NCBI GenBank assembly: GCA_050012775.1
Contig: JBEKGN010000012.1
Span: forward strand, 1-64,000
Reading direction: 5' to 3'
Length of the DNA stretch: 64,000 nucleotides
From: Roseiarcus sp050012775
Lineage (GTDB): Bacteria > Pseudomonadota > Alphaproteobacteria > Rhizobiales > Beijerinckiaceae
This document shows positions 42,847-52,008 of the stretch, one piece after another; the stretch's first letter is position 1; every line of letters begins with the position of its first letter. A program made the translations under genes and the position numbers. The notes under the pieces are model-generated. The model searched no databases. It was not told the DNA's origin and saw nothing but the letters and a program-made list of their open reading frames with translations.

Positions 42847-44898
42847 TCAAGCCAGATGCAGGAAGGCGACCAAGACGTCGATGATCTTGATGCCGATGAA
42901 CGGAACGATGATGCCGCCCAGGCCGTAGATCGCCAGGTTGCGGCGCAGCAGGGCCGCCGCGCCGATCGGGCGATAGGCCACGCCCTTCAACGCGAGCGGA
43001 ATGAGCGCGATGATGATCAGCGCGTTGAAGATCACCGCCGACAGGATCGCCGACTTATCCGAATGCAGCCCCATGACGTTGAGGGCGCCGAGTTCGGGAT
43101 AGGTCGTCACGAACAGCGCGGGAATGATCGCGAAATATTTCGCGACGTCGTTGGCGATCGAGAAGGTCGTCAGCGAACCGCGCGTCATCAGCAACTGCTT
43201 GCCGATGCCGACGATCTCGATCAGCTTGGTGGGATCGGAGTCGAGATCCACCATGTTTCCCGCTTCGCGCGCCGCCTGGGTGCCGGTCTGCATGGCGACG
43301 CCGACGTCGGCCTGCGCAAGCGCCGGCGCGTCATTGGTGCCGTCGCCGCACATGGCGATGAGGCGGCCGCCCTGCTGCTCTTTCCTGATATAGGCGAGTT
43401 TGTCTTCCGGGGTCGCCTGCGCGATGAAATCGTCGACGCCGGCCTCCGAAGCGATCGCGGCGGCGGTCAACGGATTGTCGCCGGTGACCATGACCGTCTT
43501 GATGCCCATCGCGCGCAGTTCGGCGAAGCGCGGACGGATGTCGGGTTTGACGATGTCCTTGAGATGGATGATCCCAAGCAACCGCTTGTTGTCGGAGACG
43601 GCCAGCGGCGTGCCGCCGGCGCGCGCGATGCGGTCGACCGCCTGGTTGAAGTCGGCCGGCGCCTTTTCGCGCGCGAGGCCGGCTTCCGCGAGGATCGCGT
43701 CGACGGCGCCCTTGCGCAACACCCGTCCGGGCAAATCGATGCCGGATATGCGGGTTTGCGCGCTAAAGGGCACGGCCGTCGCCTGCGCCGGATTCGCCGG
43801 CGTGTCGACGCCATAGCGGCTCTTGGCGAGCGCGACGATCGAGCGCCCCTCGGGGGTCTCGTCGGCGAGGCTGGCCAGCGACACCGCTTCGGCCAATGCG
43901 CGTTCCGAGACGCCCGTGACGGCGATGAACTCGTCGGCCATGCGATTGCCGAACGTGATCGTGCCGGTTTTGTCGAGCAGCAGCGTGTCGACGTCGCCGG
44001 CCGCCTCGACGGCCCGCCCCGAAGTGGCGATGACGTTGAAGCGGACCAGCCGATCCATGCCGGCGATGCCGATCGCCGAAAGGAGGCCGCCGATCGTCGT
44101 CGGGATGAGGCAGACCAGCAGCGCGATGAGCACCGTCACCGACAGGACCGTCCCGGAATAGCCGGCGAGCGGCCATAGCGTTACGCAGACGATCAGGAAG
44201 ATCAGCGTCAGGCCGGAAAGCAGGATCGACAGCGCGAGTTCGTTCGGCGTCTTCTGCCGCTCGGCGCCTTCGACGAGCGCGATCATGCGATCGATGAAGG
44301 TCGAGCCCGCCGCGGCGGTGATGCGCACCTTGATCGAGTCGGAAAGCACCGTCGTGCCGCCGGTCACCGCCGAACGGTCGCCGCCCGCTTCGCGGATGAC
44401 GGGCGCGGATTCGCCGGTGATCGCCGATTCGTTGACCGACGCGAGGCCCTCGATGATCTCGCCGTCGCCGGGGATCATGTCGCCGGCTTCGACGAAGACG
44501 ACGTCGCCGACGCGCAGATCCGTTGCATTCACGCCTTGGCGCGCGCCGCCGAGGTTCTTCGGGTCGACATAGCGCTTGGCGCGCGTGTCGGTGCGGCTCC
44601 TGCGCAGGCTCTCGGCCTGCGCCTTGCCGCGTCCCTCCGCCACCGCTTCGGCGAAATTCGCGAACAGCACCGTGAACCACAGCCAGAACGCGATCTGGCC
44701 CGAAAACAACGGCGAAGTTTCATGCGTGATGAGATCGCGGATGAAAAAGCCGGTGACGACGAGCGAGACCGCCTCGGTGACGAAAATCACCGGGTTGCGC
44801 GCCAGCGCCCGCGGATCGAGCTTGCGCAGCGCGTCCAGCGCCGCTCCGCGGATAATGGTGGGATCGAACAGTCCCTGAGCCTTCGCCTTCGTGGACAT
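42847..44898 (-). CDS. kdpB: Potassium-transporting P-type ATPase subunit KdpB
   Basis: This 683-residue P-type ATPase has a TGES motif in NESAITGESAPV, an SxIPTT segment in the fourth helix region (CLIPTTIGGLLSAIGIAG), phosphorylated Asp309 in LLLDKTGTITFG, nucleotide site KGAVDAIL and hinge MCGDGTNDAPALAQ. It couples ATP hydrolysis to K+ uptake through KdpA. The ATG at 44898 has GGAG six bases upstream. Spacing to kdpA is 30 bases. Confidence 0.97.
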   Translation of the reverse strand: MSTKAKAQGLFDPTIIRGAALDALRKLDPRALARNPVIFVTEAVSLVVTGFFIRDLITHETSPLFSGQIAFWLWFTVLFANFAEAVAEGRGKAQAESLRRSRTDTRAKRYVDPKNLGGARQGVNATDLRVGDVVFVEAGDMIPGDGEIIEGLASVNESAITGESAPVIREAGGDRSAVTGGTTVLSDSIKVRITAAAGSTFIDRMIALVEGAERQKTPNELALSILLSGLTLIFLIVCVTLWPLAGYSGTVLSVTVLIALLVCLIPTTIGGLLSAIGIAGMDRLVRFNVIATSGRAVEAAGDVDTLLLDKTGTITFGNRMADEFIAVTGVSERALAEAVSLASLADETPEGRSIVALAKSRYGVDTPANPAQATAVPFSAQTRISGIDLPGRVLRKGAVDAILAEAGLAREKAPADFNQAVDRIARAGGTPLAVSDNKRLLGIIHLKDIVKPDIRPRFAELRAMGIKTVMVTGDNPLTAAAIASEAGVDDFIAQATPEDKLAYIRKEQQGGRLIAMCGDGTNDAPALAQADVGVAMQTGTQAAREAGNMVDLDSDPTKLIEIVGIGKQLLMTRGSLTTFSIANDVAKYFAIIPALFVTTYPELGALNVMGLHSDKSAILSAVIFNALIIIALIPLALKGVAYRPIGAAALLRRNLAIYGLGGIIVPFIGIKIIDVLVAFLHLA

Positions 44899-44928
44899 GG
44901 ATAACTCCAATCGGAATGAGACTTGCTG

Positions 44929-46638
44929 TCAAAAAGCCTTGCCGCCCAGCATCAGGAAATGCTCGACGACCGGCCCCAGCGCGAGGGCGGGGAAATATTG
45001 CAGCAGGTAGAGGATGACGACGACGCCGAGCAGCAGACCGACGAACAAGGGTCCGGTGGTCGGGAAGGTTCCCGCCGACGCCTGAACCTTCTTCTTGGCC
45101 GCCAGCCCTCCGGCAAGCGCGAGCACCGGAATTACGTAGGCGAAGCGACCCAACAGCATGGCGAGGCCGAGGGTCGTGTTGAACCACGGCGTATTGCCGC
45201 TCAGTCCGGCGAAAGCCGAGCCGTTGTTGGCGTTGGCCGAGGCGAAGGCGTAGATGATCTCGGATAGACCGTGCGGTCCCGAATTGCCTAGGGCGTCGGC
45301 CGTGCTCTTCAGCATCACCGAGGCCGCGGAGAAGCCGAGCACGCTGAGCGGATAGATCAGCACCGCGAACATCGCGAGCTTCATTTCGCGCGACTCGATC
45401 TTCTTGCCGAGATATTCCGGCGTGCGGCCGACCATCAGCCCCGCGACGAAGACCGCGATGACCGCGACCACGAGGAAGCCATAGAGCCCCGCGCCGACGC
45501 CGCCCGGCCAGATGCAGCCGGCCAGCAGGTTGAACAGCGGCACGAGGCCGCCCAGCGGCGTCAGCGAATCGTGCATCGCGTTGACCGCGCCGGTGCTGGT
45601 CGCGGTCGTCGCCGTGGCGAACATCGAACTCAGCGCCTGCCCAAAGCGAAGCTCCTTGCCTTCGAGATTGCCGGCCGACGGATCGACGCCCAGCGCGCTC
45701 ACGCCCAGAGTTCCCGCGCATTCCGCCCAATAGACGACGCCGATGCCGAGGACGAGCAGAATGGCCATCGCGATCAGGATCGCGCGGCCTTGCTTGAAGT
45801 CGCCGACCGCCCGGCCGAAGGCGAGCACCGACGCGGTCGGGACGAGCAGCAGCGCCCAGATCTCGAGGATATTCGTCCAGGCGTTGGGGTTCTCGAATGG
45901 ATGCGCCGAATTGGCGTTCATGAAGCCGCCGCCGTTGGTGCCGAGCTCCTTGATGACCTCCTGGCTCGCCATCGGCCCCATCGAAATGGTCTGCTTGGCG
46001 CCTTCGAGCGTCGTCACGTCGACCGAACCCATCAACGTCTGCGGCACGCCGAGCGCGACGAAAACGATGGCGAAGACGATCGAGATCGGCAGCAGGACAT
46101 AGAGGGTGATCCGGCTCATATCGACCCAGAAATTACCCACCGTCGTCGCGGACGAGCGCGCGAAAGCGCGCACCAGCGCAAAGGCCATGGCGAGGCCCGT
46201 CGCCGCCGACAGGAAGTTATGCGTCGTCAGGCCGATCATCTGCGTGAGATGACTCATCGTCGTCTCGCCGCCGTAGTTCTGCCAATTGGTGTTGGTTATG
46301 AAGCTGATCGACGTGTTGAAAGCGAGATCGGGCGGAACGGCGTCGAAGCCCTGCGGATTGAGCGGCAACACGTTCTGGAACCGCTGAATCGCGTAGAGCG
46401 AGACGAAGCCGGCGATCGAGAACGCGATCATGGCCATCGCATAAATGAACCAGCTCTGCTCGCGCGTCTCGTCGACGCCGGCGAGGCGATAGAAGCCGCG
46501 CTCGACCGGGCGCAGAAGCGGAGAGAGAAAATTGTCTTTGCCTGCGTAGACGCTCACTATCAAGCCGCTCAAGGGTATGGCGGTTGCGAGCACGAGCGCG
46601 AGGACGATCGCGATTTGCGACCAGCCGACGAGTGTCAT
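44929..46638 (-). CDS. kdpA: Potassium-transporting ATPase channel-like subunit KdpA
   Basis: This 569-residue polytopic protein of the superfamily of K+ transporters has four pore loops, recognisable at TNTNWQNYGGE, ELGTNGGGFMNANSAHPFEN, ...PLGGLVPLFN and ASANANNGSAFAG, which form the selectivity filter. It binds K+ and passes it through an intersubunit tunnel to KdpB. It starts at ATG 46638, 34 bases after kdpF. Confidence 0.97.
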   Translation of the reverse strand: MTLVGWSQIAIVLALVLATAIPLSGLIVSVYAGKDNFLSPLLRPVERGFYRLAGVDETREQSWFIYAMAMIAFSIAGFVSLYAIQRFQNVLPLNPQGFDAVPPDLAFNTSISFITNTNWQNYGGETTMSHLTQMIGLTTHNFLSAATGLAMAFALVRAFARSSATTVGNFWVDMSRITLYVLLPISIVFAIVFVALGVPQTLMGSVDVTTLEGAKQTISMGPMASQEVIKELGTNGGGFMNANSAHPFENPNAWTNILEIWALLLVPTASVLAFGRAVGDFKQGRAILIAMAILLVLGIGVVYWAECAGTLGVSALGVDPSAGNLEGKELRFGQALSSMFATATTATSTGAVNAMHDSLTPLGGLVPLFNLLAGCIWPGGVGAGLYGFLVVAVIAVFVAGLMVGRTPEYLGKKIESREMKLAMFAVLIYPLSVLGFSAASVMLKSTADALGNSGPHGLSEIIYAFASANANNGSAFAGLSGNTPWFNTTLGLAMLLGRFAYVIPVLALAGGLAAKKKVQASAGTFPTTGPLFVGLLLGVVVILYLLQYFPALALGPVVEHFLMLGGKAF

Positions 46639-46672
46639 GGCGTCACCTTCAAGTTCGGAATTTTCTGAAAGC

Positions 46673-46759
46673 TCAGAATTTTTCGGGGTGGATCAGCGTG
46701 TACAGGAGGTAGATTCCGAGGCTGATTCCGACGATCAAGCCGATGATGGGCTCGGTCAT
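46673..46759 (-). CDS. kdpF: KdpF small membrane subunit
   Basis: This 28-residue single-helix peptide (MTEPIIGLIVGISLGIYLLY then TLIHPEKF) has the KdpF pattern of one helix followed by L.HPEKF. It stabilises the KdpABC complex in the membrane. AAGGAGA lies six bases before the ATG. Confidence 0.9.
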   Translation of the reverse strand: MTEPIIGLIVGISLGIYLLYTLIHPEKF

Positions 46760-46770
46760 TGCGATTCTCC

Positions 46771-46854
46771 TTACAATCTGTCGCAGGCGTGGGCGTAAAG
46801 GCCCATCAGGACGAAAAACAGAATCCCAACGACTAGATAGACAACGTCAGCCAT
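46771..46854 (-). CDS. 27-residue membrane peptide preceding kdpF
   Basis: The short frame MADVVYLVVGILFFVLMGLY then AHACDRL has GGAGG nine bases before its ATG. Its stop lies 11 bases before the kdpF start, so it is the first gene of the kdp structural operon. It is a single hydrophobic helix with a short polar C-terminus ending in CDRL. Similar tiny frames occur before kdpF in some Hyphomicrobiales; I know of no assigned function. A complex subunit or a leader peptide are both possible. Confidence 0.65.
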   Translation of the reverse strand: MADVVYLVVGILFFVLMGLYAHACDRL

Positions 46855-46931
46855 GGCGTGGCGCCTCCAATTTGACGGCCGGTTTTGCGCTCGGAGCCTG
46901 TAAGCGATCAATGCGGGATTTGGCGCCGCAG

Positions 46932-47006
46932 CATAAGGAAAACGTAAGGATCGGGCAGAAGAACGGAATCCGCGCTCAGGCGATGGCGCCTTACGAATCC
47001 CTTATG
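46932..47006. promoter_or_regulatory. Mirrored pair of putative KdpE sites
   Basis: CATAAGG-AAAA-CGTAAGG (46932-46949) and its reverse-complement counterpart CCTTACG-AATC-CCTTATG (46989-47006) share both seven-base half-sites exactly. Each is a direct repeat with 11-bp periodicity, as OmpR-family response regulators prefer. They point outwards toward kdpF and kdpD from the divergent promoter region. Confidence 0.6.
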
Positions 47007-47093
47007 CCCCCGGCCGAAATTCGATATGGAATACTTGCGGCGTGCGGCCTTAGCATTGTTTTGCGTCAACTCGGCCCAATCCAGGAGGTCGCC

Positions 47094-47258
47094 GTGATCA
47101 AGAACAGCGCTCGCGCTAGGGTCAGCGCAATTCCAATAGCCGCCGGCATGAATTTCGGCCGCCGGCCGTCGGGCGAGGTCGCCCGCATCGTGTCGCAAGT
47201 GATTTTTGTCGCCATAACCGCCGCCTTGTTCATTGCCTGGTTGATTTCTTCCCATTGA
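47094..47258 (+). CDS. Possible 54-residue membrane protein
   Basis: A GTG at 47094 has a full AGGAGG five bases upstream. The product has a basic N-terminus, FGRRPSGEVARIVSQVIF and one hydrophobic helix (VIFVAITAALFIAWLI), ending in SSH. It lies 155 bases before kdpD in the same direction. The strong ribosome-binding site is the main support; I know no homologous family, and the opposite strand is open here too, so this is tentative. Confidence 0.4.
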   Translation: MIKNSARARVSAIPIAAGMNFGRRPSGEVARIVSQVIFVAITAALFIAWLISSH

Positions 47259-47412
47259 CGCTTAACCCCGACCCGCGATTTGCGGCTTTGGCGCCGAAAA
47301 GACGGCGCCGATTTGGATCGAGGCGCCGCGCCCCGCGCGCGAGCGTCCTGTTGCCTAACATGGCCCCTCATGCGCTATAGTGGCCGCCAGAAATTGGTGA
47401 AGTCGCGATCTC

Positions 47413-50115
47413 TTGGCCAACGAGCGAAACCCTGAGCGTCGACCCGACCCGGACGCGCTGCTCGCGCTGGCGGAAAAGGAGAAGCGCGGCCGATTGCTGG
47501 TGTTCCTCGGCGCCGCGCCCGGCGTCGGCAAGACCTATGCCATGCTGCAACGCGCGCGGCTGCTCCGCGAAGAGGGCGTCGACGTCGTCGTCGGCCTGGT
47601 CGAGACCCATTCCCGCGGGGATACCGAGGCGCTGACGCGAGGCCTCGAAATCCTGCCGCGCCGCATCATGCGCTGGCAGGATCGGCAGATCGAGGAGTTC
47701 GACCTCGACGGCGCCTTGCGCCGCAAGCCCAAGCTGATCATCGTCGACGAACTCGCGCACACCAACGCGCCGGAAAGCCGGCATCCAAAGCGCTGGCAGG
47801 ACGTCGAGGAATTGCTCGACGCGCGCATCGACGTCTGGACCGCGCTCAACATCCAGCACCTCGAAAGTCTCGCCGACGTCGTCTCGCGCATCACCGGAGT
47901 CACGGTGCGCGAGACGGTGCCGGACATCGTGCTGCGCGACGCGGACGACATTGTGCTCGTCGACATCACCTCCGAGGAGCTGATCCAGCGCCTCAAGGAC
48001 GGCAAGGTCTATCTTCCGGAAACGGCGAAGCTCGCGCAGCAGAAGTTCTTCACCCTGCGCAATCTCACGGCGTTGCGCGAAATCGCGCTGCGCCGGACGG
48101 CGGCGCGGGTCGACGACCAGATGGTCGAACAGTTGCGCCAGAACGCCATCGAAGGGCCATGGGAAACCGCCGAGCGCCTGCTCGTTTGCGTCGGCCCGGA
48201 CGCGCTGTCGATGGACGTCGTGCGCGCCGCGAGCCGCCTCGCCACCGGCCTCAACGCCAGCTGGGTCGCGGTGACCGTCGACGCGCCGGGACACGGCGAC
48301 CCCGCCGGCAAGAGCGCCAAGCACGTCGACGACGCTCTGCGCCTCGCGCAAAGTCTCGGCGCCGAAGTGGCGCGGCTGGTCGGCCACGACCTGCCGGCCG
48401 AAATCCTGCTCTATGCGCAGCGCGAGAACATCACCCAGATCGTGGTCGGACGCTCGCGGGCCGGCTTTTTCTTCCGTCTTGCCGGCCGCTCCTTGTCGGA
48501 AGCGTTGGTGCGGCGCGCCGTTCTCATCGGCGTGCATGTCGTCACCGGGGACAAGCCCCGCGAGACGACGACACAATGGCGGCCCGGCGCGGCCTTCACG
48601 CGAGGTCTGCCGATCGGCCTTCTCGCGGCGGTCGGCTCGGTCGCGGCGGCGGTCGGCGTCGGCAAATTGCTCAATCTGTGGCTGCGCCTGCCCAATCTAT
48701 CGATGATCTTCCTGATCGCGGTGCTGTTTTGCGCCACGCGCTTCGGCCTTCGCTCCGCCATCATGGCGGGGATTCTTTCGTTTTTCGCCTACGATTTTTT
48801 CTTCGTCCAGCCGCTATACGAATTCAGCGTCAGCGAGCCGCATGAATTTTTCGCGCTCGTCATTTTCCTGATCGTCGCCATTCTCGTGGGCTGGCTCGCC
48901 GGCCGCGCGCGCGACCAGGAGCGCCTGGCGCGCGAAAGCGCCCAGACGACGCGCTCGTTGTTCGAACTTTCGCGCAAGCTTTCCGGCGCCGTCGCGCTCG
49001 ACGACATTTTGCAGGCGGCGACCGTCTATGCGCAGAAGGCGATCAACGCGCGCTGCGTCGTGATGCTGCTGCCCGAGGACGGCGATCTCGTCCTCAGTTC
49101 CGCCTGGCCGCCCATCGACGCGCTCGACCCGGGGGAAACCGGCGCGGCGCGCTGGGCGTTCGAGAAGAGCGAGGCGGCGGGCTGGAAGACCGGCACCTTG
49201 CCGAACGTGCGTTTCCAGTTCCGCCCGTTGGTCACGACGCGCGGCGTCGTCGGCGTCTGCGGCTTCGAGCCGGCCGACGCCGTCGCCCCGATCTCGCCGA
49301 CGCTCGAACACGCGCTCAACCTCATTCTCGAACAGGCGGCGATCGCCATCGACCGCGCGATCCTGGTCAAGGCCTCCGTGCGCACCGTGGCGCTGGAGGA
49401 GAACGAGAAGCTGCGCACGACCTTGCTGGCCTCGCTGTCGCACGACTTGCGCACGCCGCTGGCGACGATCACCGGCGCGGTGACGACGCTGCGCAAATTC
49501 GGCGACGCGATGCCCGCCGAGCAGCGCAGCGACCTGCTCGCCTCGATCGAAGAGGAAGCCGCGCGCCTGACGCGATTCATCGCCAATCTCCTGGACATGT
49601 CGCGAATCGAGGCGGGCGCCTTGCGGCCAAAAAGCGATTTCGTCGACGTCGCCGAAATCGTGCGCGCGGCGGTCGAGCGCGCGGGCAAGGCGTTCCCGGG
49701 GCAGGTCTTTTCGACGAGCCTGGCGCGCGACCTGCCGTTCATGCGCGGCGACGCCAACCTCCTCGAACAGGTCTTGTTCAACCTGCTCGACAACGCGCAG
49801 AAATACGGCGGAGGCGGGCGCGTCAGCGTTCACGCGCGGCGCGACGGCGCCACCGTCTTGCTTTCCGTCACCGACGAAGGACCGGGCGTCAAGCCGGCCG
49901 ACCTCGAACGCATCTTCGAGAAATTCTATCGCGGAGGACGGGCCGACGGGCGCAAGGCCGGCACCGGCCTCGGCCTTTCCATCAGCCGCGGTCTGATCGA
50001 GGCGATGGGCGGCAGGATCTGGGCGGAGAGCCCGGCGGCGCGACGGCGCGGCACGCGCGTCGTCATCGCGATGCCGGCCGCCGAGACGCCGGAAATCGCC
50101 AAGGCGGCGCCATGA
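47413..50115 (+). CDS. kdpD: Osmosensitive K+ channel sensor histidine kinase KdpD
   Basis: This 900-residue kinase starts at TTG; no in-frame ATG or GTG is better placed. Domains in order are: KdpD N-domain with Walker A FLGAAPGVGKTYAML and PKLIIVDELAHTNAPESRH; a universal-stress-like domain (about 245-375); DUF4118 membrane helices (about 395-500); a GAF-like domain; HisKA with His677 in LASLSHDLRTPL; and HATPase (NLLDNAQKYGGGG, GTGLGLSI). It senses low K+/turgor and phosphorylates KdpE. It is divergent from kdpFABC rather than downstream of it, and overlaps kdpE by ATGA. Confidence 0.96.
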   Translation: MANERNPERRPDPDALLALAEKEKRGRLLVFLGAAPGVGKTYAMLQRARLLREEGVDVVVGLVETHSRGDTEALTRGLEILPRRIMRWQDRQIEEFDLDGALRRKPKLIIVDELAHTNAPESRHPKRWQDVEELLDARIDVWTALNIQHLESLADVVSRITGVTVRETVPDIVLRDADDIVLVDITSEELIQRLKDGKVYLPETAKLAQQKFFTLRNLTALREIALRRTAARVDDQMVEQLRQNAIEGPWETAERLLVCVGPDALSMDVVRAASRLATGLNASWVAVTVDAPGHGDPAGKSAKHVDDALRLAQSLGAEVARLVGHDLPAEILLYAQRENITQIVVGRSRAGFFFRLAGRSLSEALVRRAVLIGVHVVTGDKPRETTTQWRPGAAFTRGLPIGLLAAVGSVAAAVGVGKLLNLWLRLPNLSMIFLIAVLFCATRFGLRSAIMAGILSFFAYDFFFVQPLYEFSVSEPHEFFALVIFLIVAILVGWLAGRARDQERLARESAQTTRSLFELSRKLSGAVALDDILQAATVYAQKAINARCVVMLLPEDGDLVLSSAWPPIDALDPGETGAARWAFEKSEAAGWKTGTLPNVRFQFRPLVTTRGVVGVCGFEPADAVAPISPTLEHALNLILEQAAIAIDRAILVKASVRTVALEENEKLRTTLLASLSHDLRTPLATITGAVTTLRKFGDAMPAEQRSDLLASIEEEAARLTRFIANLLDMSRIEAGALRPKSDFVDVAEIVRAAVERAGKAFPGQVFSTSLARDLPFMRGDANLLEQVLFNLLDNAQKYGGGGRVSVHARRDGATVLLSVTDEGPGVKPADLERIFEKFYRGGRADGRKAGTGLGLSISRGLIEAMGGRIWAESPAARRRGTRVVIAMPAAETPEIAKAAP

Positions 50116-50852
50116 GCGGCGCGCGCATTCTCATCGTCGACGACGAGCCCCAGATATTGCGGTTTCTTCGCCCCGCGCTCGAAGCCTCGGGCTATGCCGT
50201 GCTGCACGCGGCCTCGGGTCACGAGGCGCTGCGCCTGATGGCCAACGCCGCCCCGGACCTCATCGTCCTCGACCTCGGGCTTCCCGACATGGACGGCAAG
50301 GACGTGATCGTCGCGGCGCGGCAATTCACGCCGGCGCCGATCGTCGTTCTCTCGGCGCGCGACCGCGAAGCGGAAAAGATCGCGGCGCTCGATCTCGGCG
50401 CCGACGACTATGTCGAAAAGCCCTTTGCGATCGGCGAATTGCTGGCGCGTCTGCGCGCCGCGCTACGCCACGCCAAGGCGGGCGCCGCGCCGAAGACGCG
50501 CGTCGAGATCGACGGCCTGACCATCGACATGGACCGGCGATTGGTCACGCGCGACGGCGTGGCGATCAAGCTGACGCCGCGCGAATACGATCTGTTGTGC
50601 GCGCTGGCCAGCAACGCCGGGCGCGTGATGACGCACAGCCAGATCCTCAGCGCGGTCTGGGGCCCCGCGCACAAGAGCGATACGCAATATCTGCGCGTCT
50701 TCGTCGGTCAGCTGCGCAACAAGATCGAGCGCGAGCCTTCGGCGCCGACGATCATCCGCACCGAATCGGGAATCGGCTATCGCTTCAGCGAAGGCGTTCA
50801 GGCGCCGACGCCGGTCGGACAGGACACGCCCGTCCCGCCGAGGCCGCAATAG
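50112..50852 (+). CDS. kdpE: KdpE response regulator
   Basis: This 246-residue OmpR-family protein has a receiver domain with acidic pocket ILIVDDEPQ, phospho-acceptor Asp54 (LIVLDLGLPDMDG) and Lys in YVEKPFAIGELLAR. The winged-helix output domain carries LTPREYDLLCALASNAGRVM and RVFVGQLRNKIE. It activates kdpFABC. The last roughly 18 codons (after RFSEG) overlap the 3' end of msrA on the opposite strand by 55 bases and form an unusual Pro-rich tail. Confidence 0.95.
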   Translation: MSGARILIVDDEPQILRFLRPALEASGYAVLHAASGHEALRLMANAAPDLIVLDLGLPDMDGKDVIVAARQFTPAPIVVLSARDREAEKIAALDLGADDYVEKPFAIGELLARLRAALRHAKAGAAPKTRVEIDGLTIDMDRRLVTRDGVAIKLTPREYDLLCALASNAGRVMTHSQILSAVWGPAHKSDTQYLRVFVGQLRNKIEREPSAPTIIRTESGIGYRFSEGVQAPTPVGQDTPVPPRPQ

Positions 50853-51451
50853 CCGCCGGGATTCTTGGCCAGATATTGCTGGTGATAGCCTTCGGCGAAA
50901 TAGAACGGCCCGGCCTCGGCGATCTCGGTGGTGATCGGGCCGTAACCCCCGGCCTTCAGCGCTTGGCCGAACGTCGTCGCGGATCGGCGCGCCGCCTCCA
51001 GCTGGCGGGGCGTCGCCGCGTAGATCGCCGACCGATATTGCGAGCCGACGTCGGCGCCCTGGCGCATGCCCTGCGTCGGATCGTGGCCTTCCCAGAAGAT
51101 CCGCAGCAGGTCGTCGTAGGCGATTTTCGCCGGATCGTAGGCCACCAGCACCGCTTCGGCGTGCCCCGTGCGTCCGCTGCAGGCCTCCTCGTAGGTCGGG
51201 TTGGGCGTGAAGCCGCCGGCATATCCGACGGCCGTGACGTAAACGCCCTCGCCCGCCTGCCAGAACTTGCGCTCGGCGCCCCAGAAGCAGCCCATGGCGA
51301 AAACCGCGGTCTCGATTCCCTCGGGATAGGGGCCCTCGAGCGGGCGGCCGTTGACGAAATGTTCGCGCGCGGTCGCGATTCTCTGCGAACGGCCCGGCAG
51401 GGCTTCGGAGGGCGAAACGACGCGCGTTTTGTTGGCGAGGAAGCTCAACAT
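50798..51451 (-). CDS. msrA: Peptide-methionine (S)-S-oxide reductase
   Basis: This 217-residue enzyme has the catalytic Cys in TAVFAMGCFWGAERKFW, VGYAGGFTPNPTYEEACSG, EAVLVAYDPAKIAYDDLL, GHDPTQGMRQGADVGSQYRS and a C-terminal resolving Cys in GYCGLGGTGVSCP. It repairs oxidised methionine using thioredoxin. About 45 N-terminal residues precede the fold, as in the larger MsrA form. It converges on kdpE with overlapping coding ends. Confidence 0.95.
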   Translation of the reverse strand: MLSFLANKTRVVSPSEALPGRSQRIATAREHFVNGRPLEGPYPEGIETAVFAMGCFWGAERKFWQAGEGVYVTAVGYAGGFTPNPTYEEACSGRTGHAEAVLVAYDPAKIAYDDLLRIFWEGHDPTQGMRQGADVGSQYRSAIYAATPRQLEAARRSATTFGQALKAGGYGPITTEIAEAGPFYFAEGYHQQYLAKNPGGYCGLGGTGVSCPTGVGA

Positions 51452-51527
51452 GCTCGGCTCCTGATTGGGTCCGGCGCTTGGTCGCGCGAACGGCGCCGTT
51501 TGTTACGTCGGTCGCGCCGGAGGCGTC

Positions 51528-51854
51528 TCAACGGGCCCGGCTCGAGAATCCGACCGTCGGCGCGCGAGGCCGAACGAGATAGATCAGGGCAAATCCGAGC
51601 ACGGCCAGATCGAGAAAGGCCGGCGCCGAGAGGATATCGAGGAGAACCGGGTCCCACAACAGCGGATGCAGCCGCTTCTCGACGAAGGGTTGCAGCAGCG
51701 GGAATTTGCTGGGAAAGGCGAGATCGAGCGCCACGCCCATCGGCGTCAGCGCCACTTGCTGGGCGGCGAGCGAGCGCGCGCCGTCGATGACCGCGGCGGC
51801 GAATGCGCCGGCGAGCAGGATCAGGCCGACGAAGCGAAGCAAAAATCGGAACAC
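51528..51854 (-). CDS. Small membrane protein, function unknown
   Basis: This 108-residue protein starts at GTG, with one helix at the N-terminus (FLLRFVGLILLAGAFAAAVI) and a second near the C-terminus (LDLAVLGFALIYLV). Between them is QVALTPMGVALDLAFPSK. The pattern is conserved in many Hyphomicrobiales as a hypothetical membrane protein; no function is known to me. It lies between msrA and tRNA-Ser. Confidence 0.65.
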   Translation of the reverse strand: MFRFLLRFVGLILLAGAFAAAVIDGARSLAAQQVALTPMGVALDLAFPSKFPLLQPFVEKRLHPLLWDPVLLDILSAPAFLDLAVLGFALIYLVRPRAPTVGFSSRAR

Positions 51855-52008
51855 GCCGCAATCCCGCGCAAGGCCCAGGCGGCCTCGTCTTACGCAAAGC
51901 CTCGCGCCCTGTCCACGCCGGGATGAGCGGGCGCCAATGCGGCGCGCCGACTTGCGCGCGAGCCGCGCGAGGTGATATGCGCGCTCTTCGCGCGAAAACG
52001 CGCGTCGC

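Larger units (their letters stand above)
46855..47412. other. Divergent kdp control region
   Basis: These 558 bases separate the divergent kdp structural genes and kdpDE. They hold the mirrored KdpE-like sites and one possible small gene at 47094. The rest, including about 150 bases before kdpD, shows nothing I can identify. Confidence 0.5.

Noticed and set aside
46908..47255. 115-codon minus-strand frame in the kdp control region
   Set aside because: No ribosome-binding site, composition typical of antisense noise, and it would cover both KdpE-like sites.
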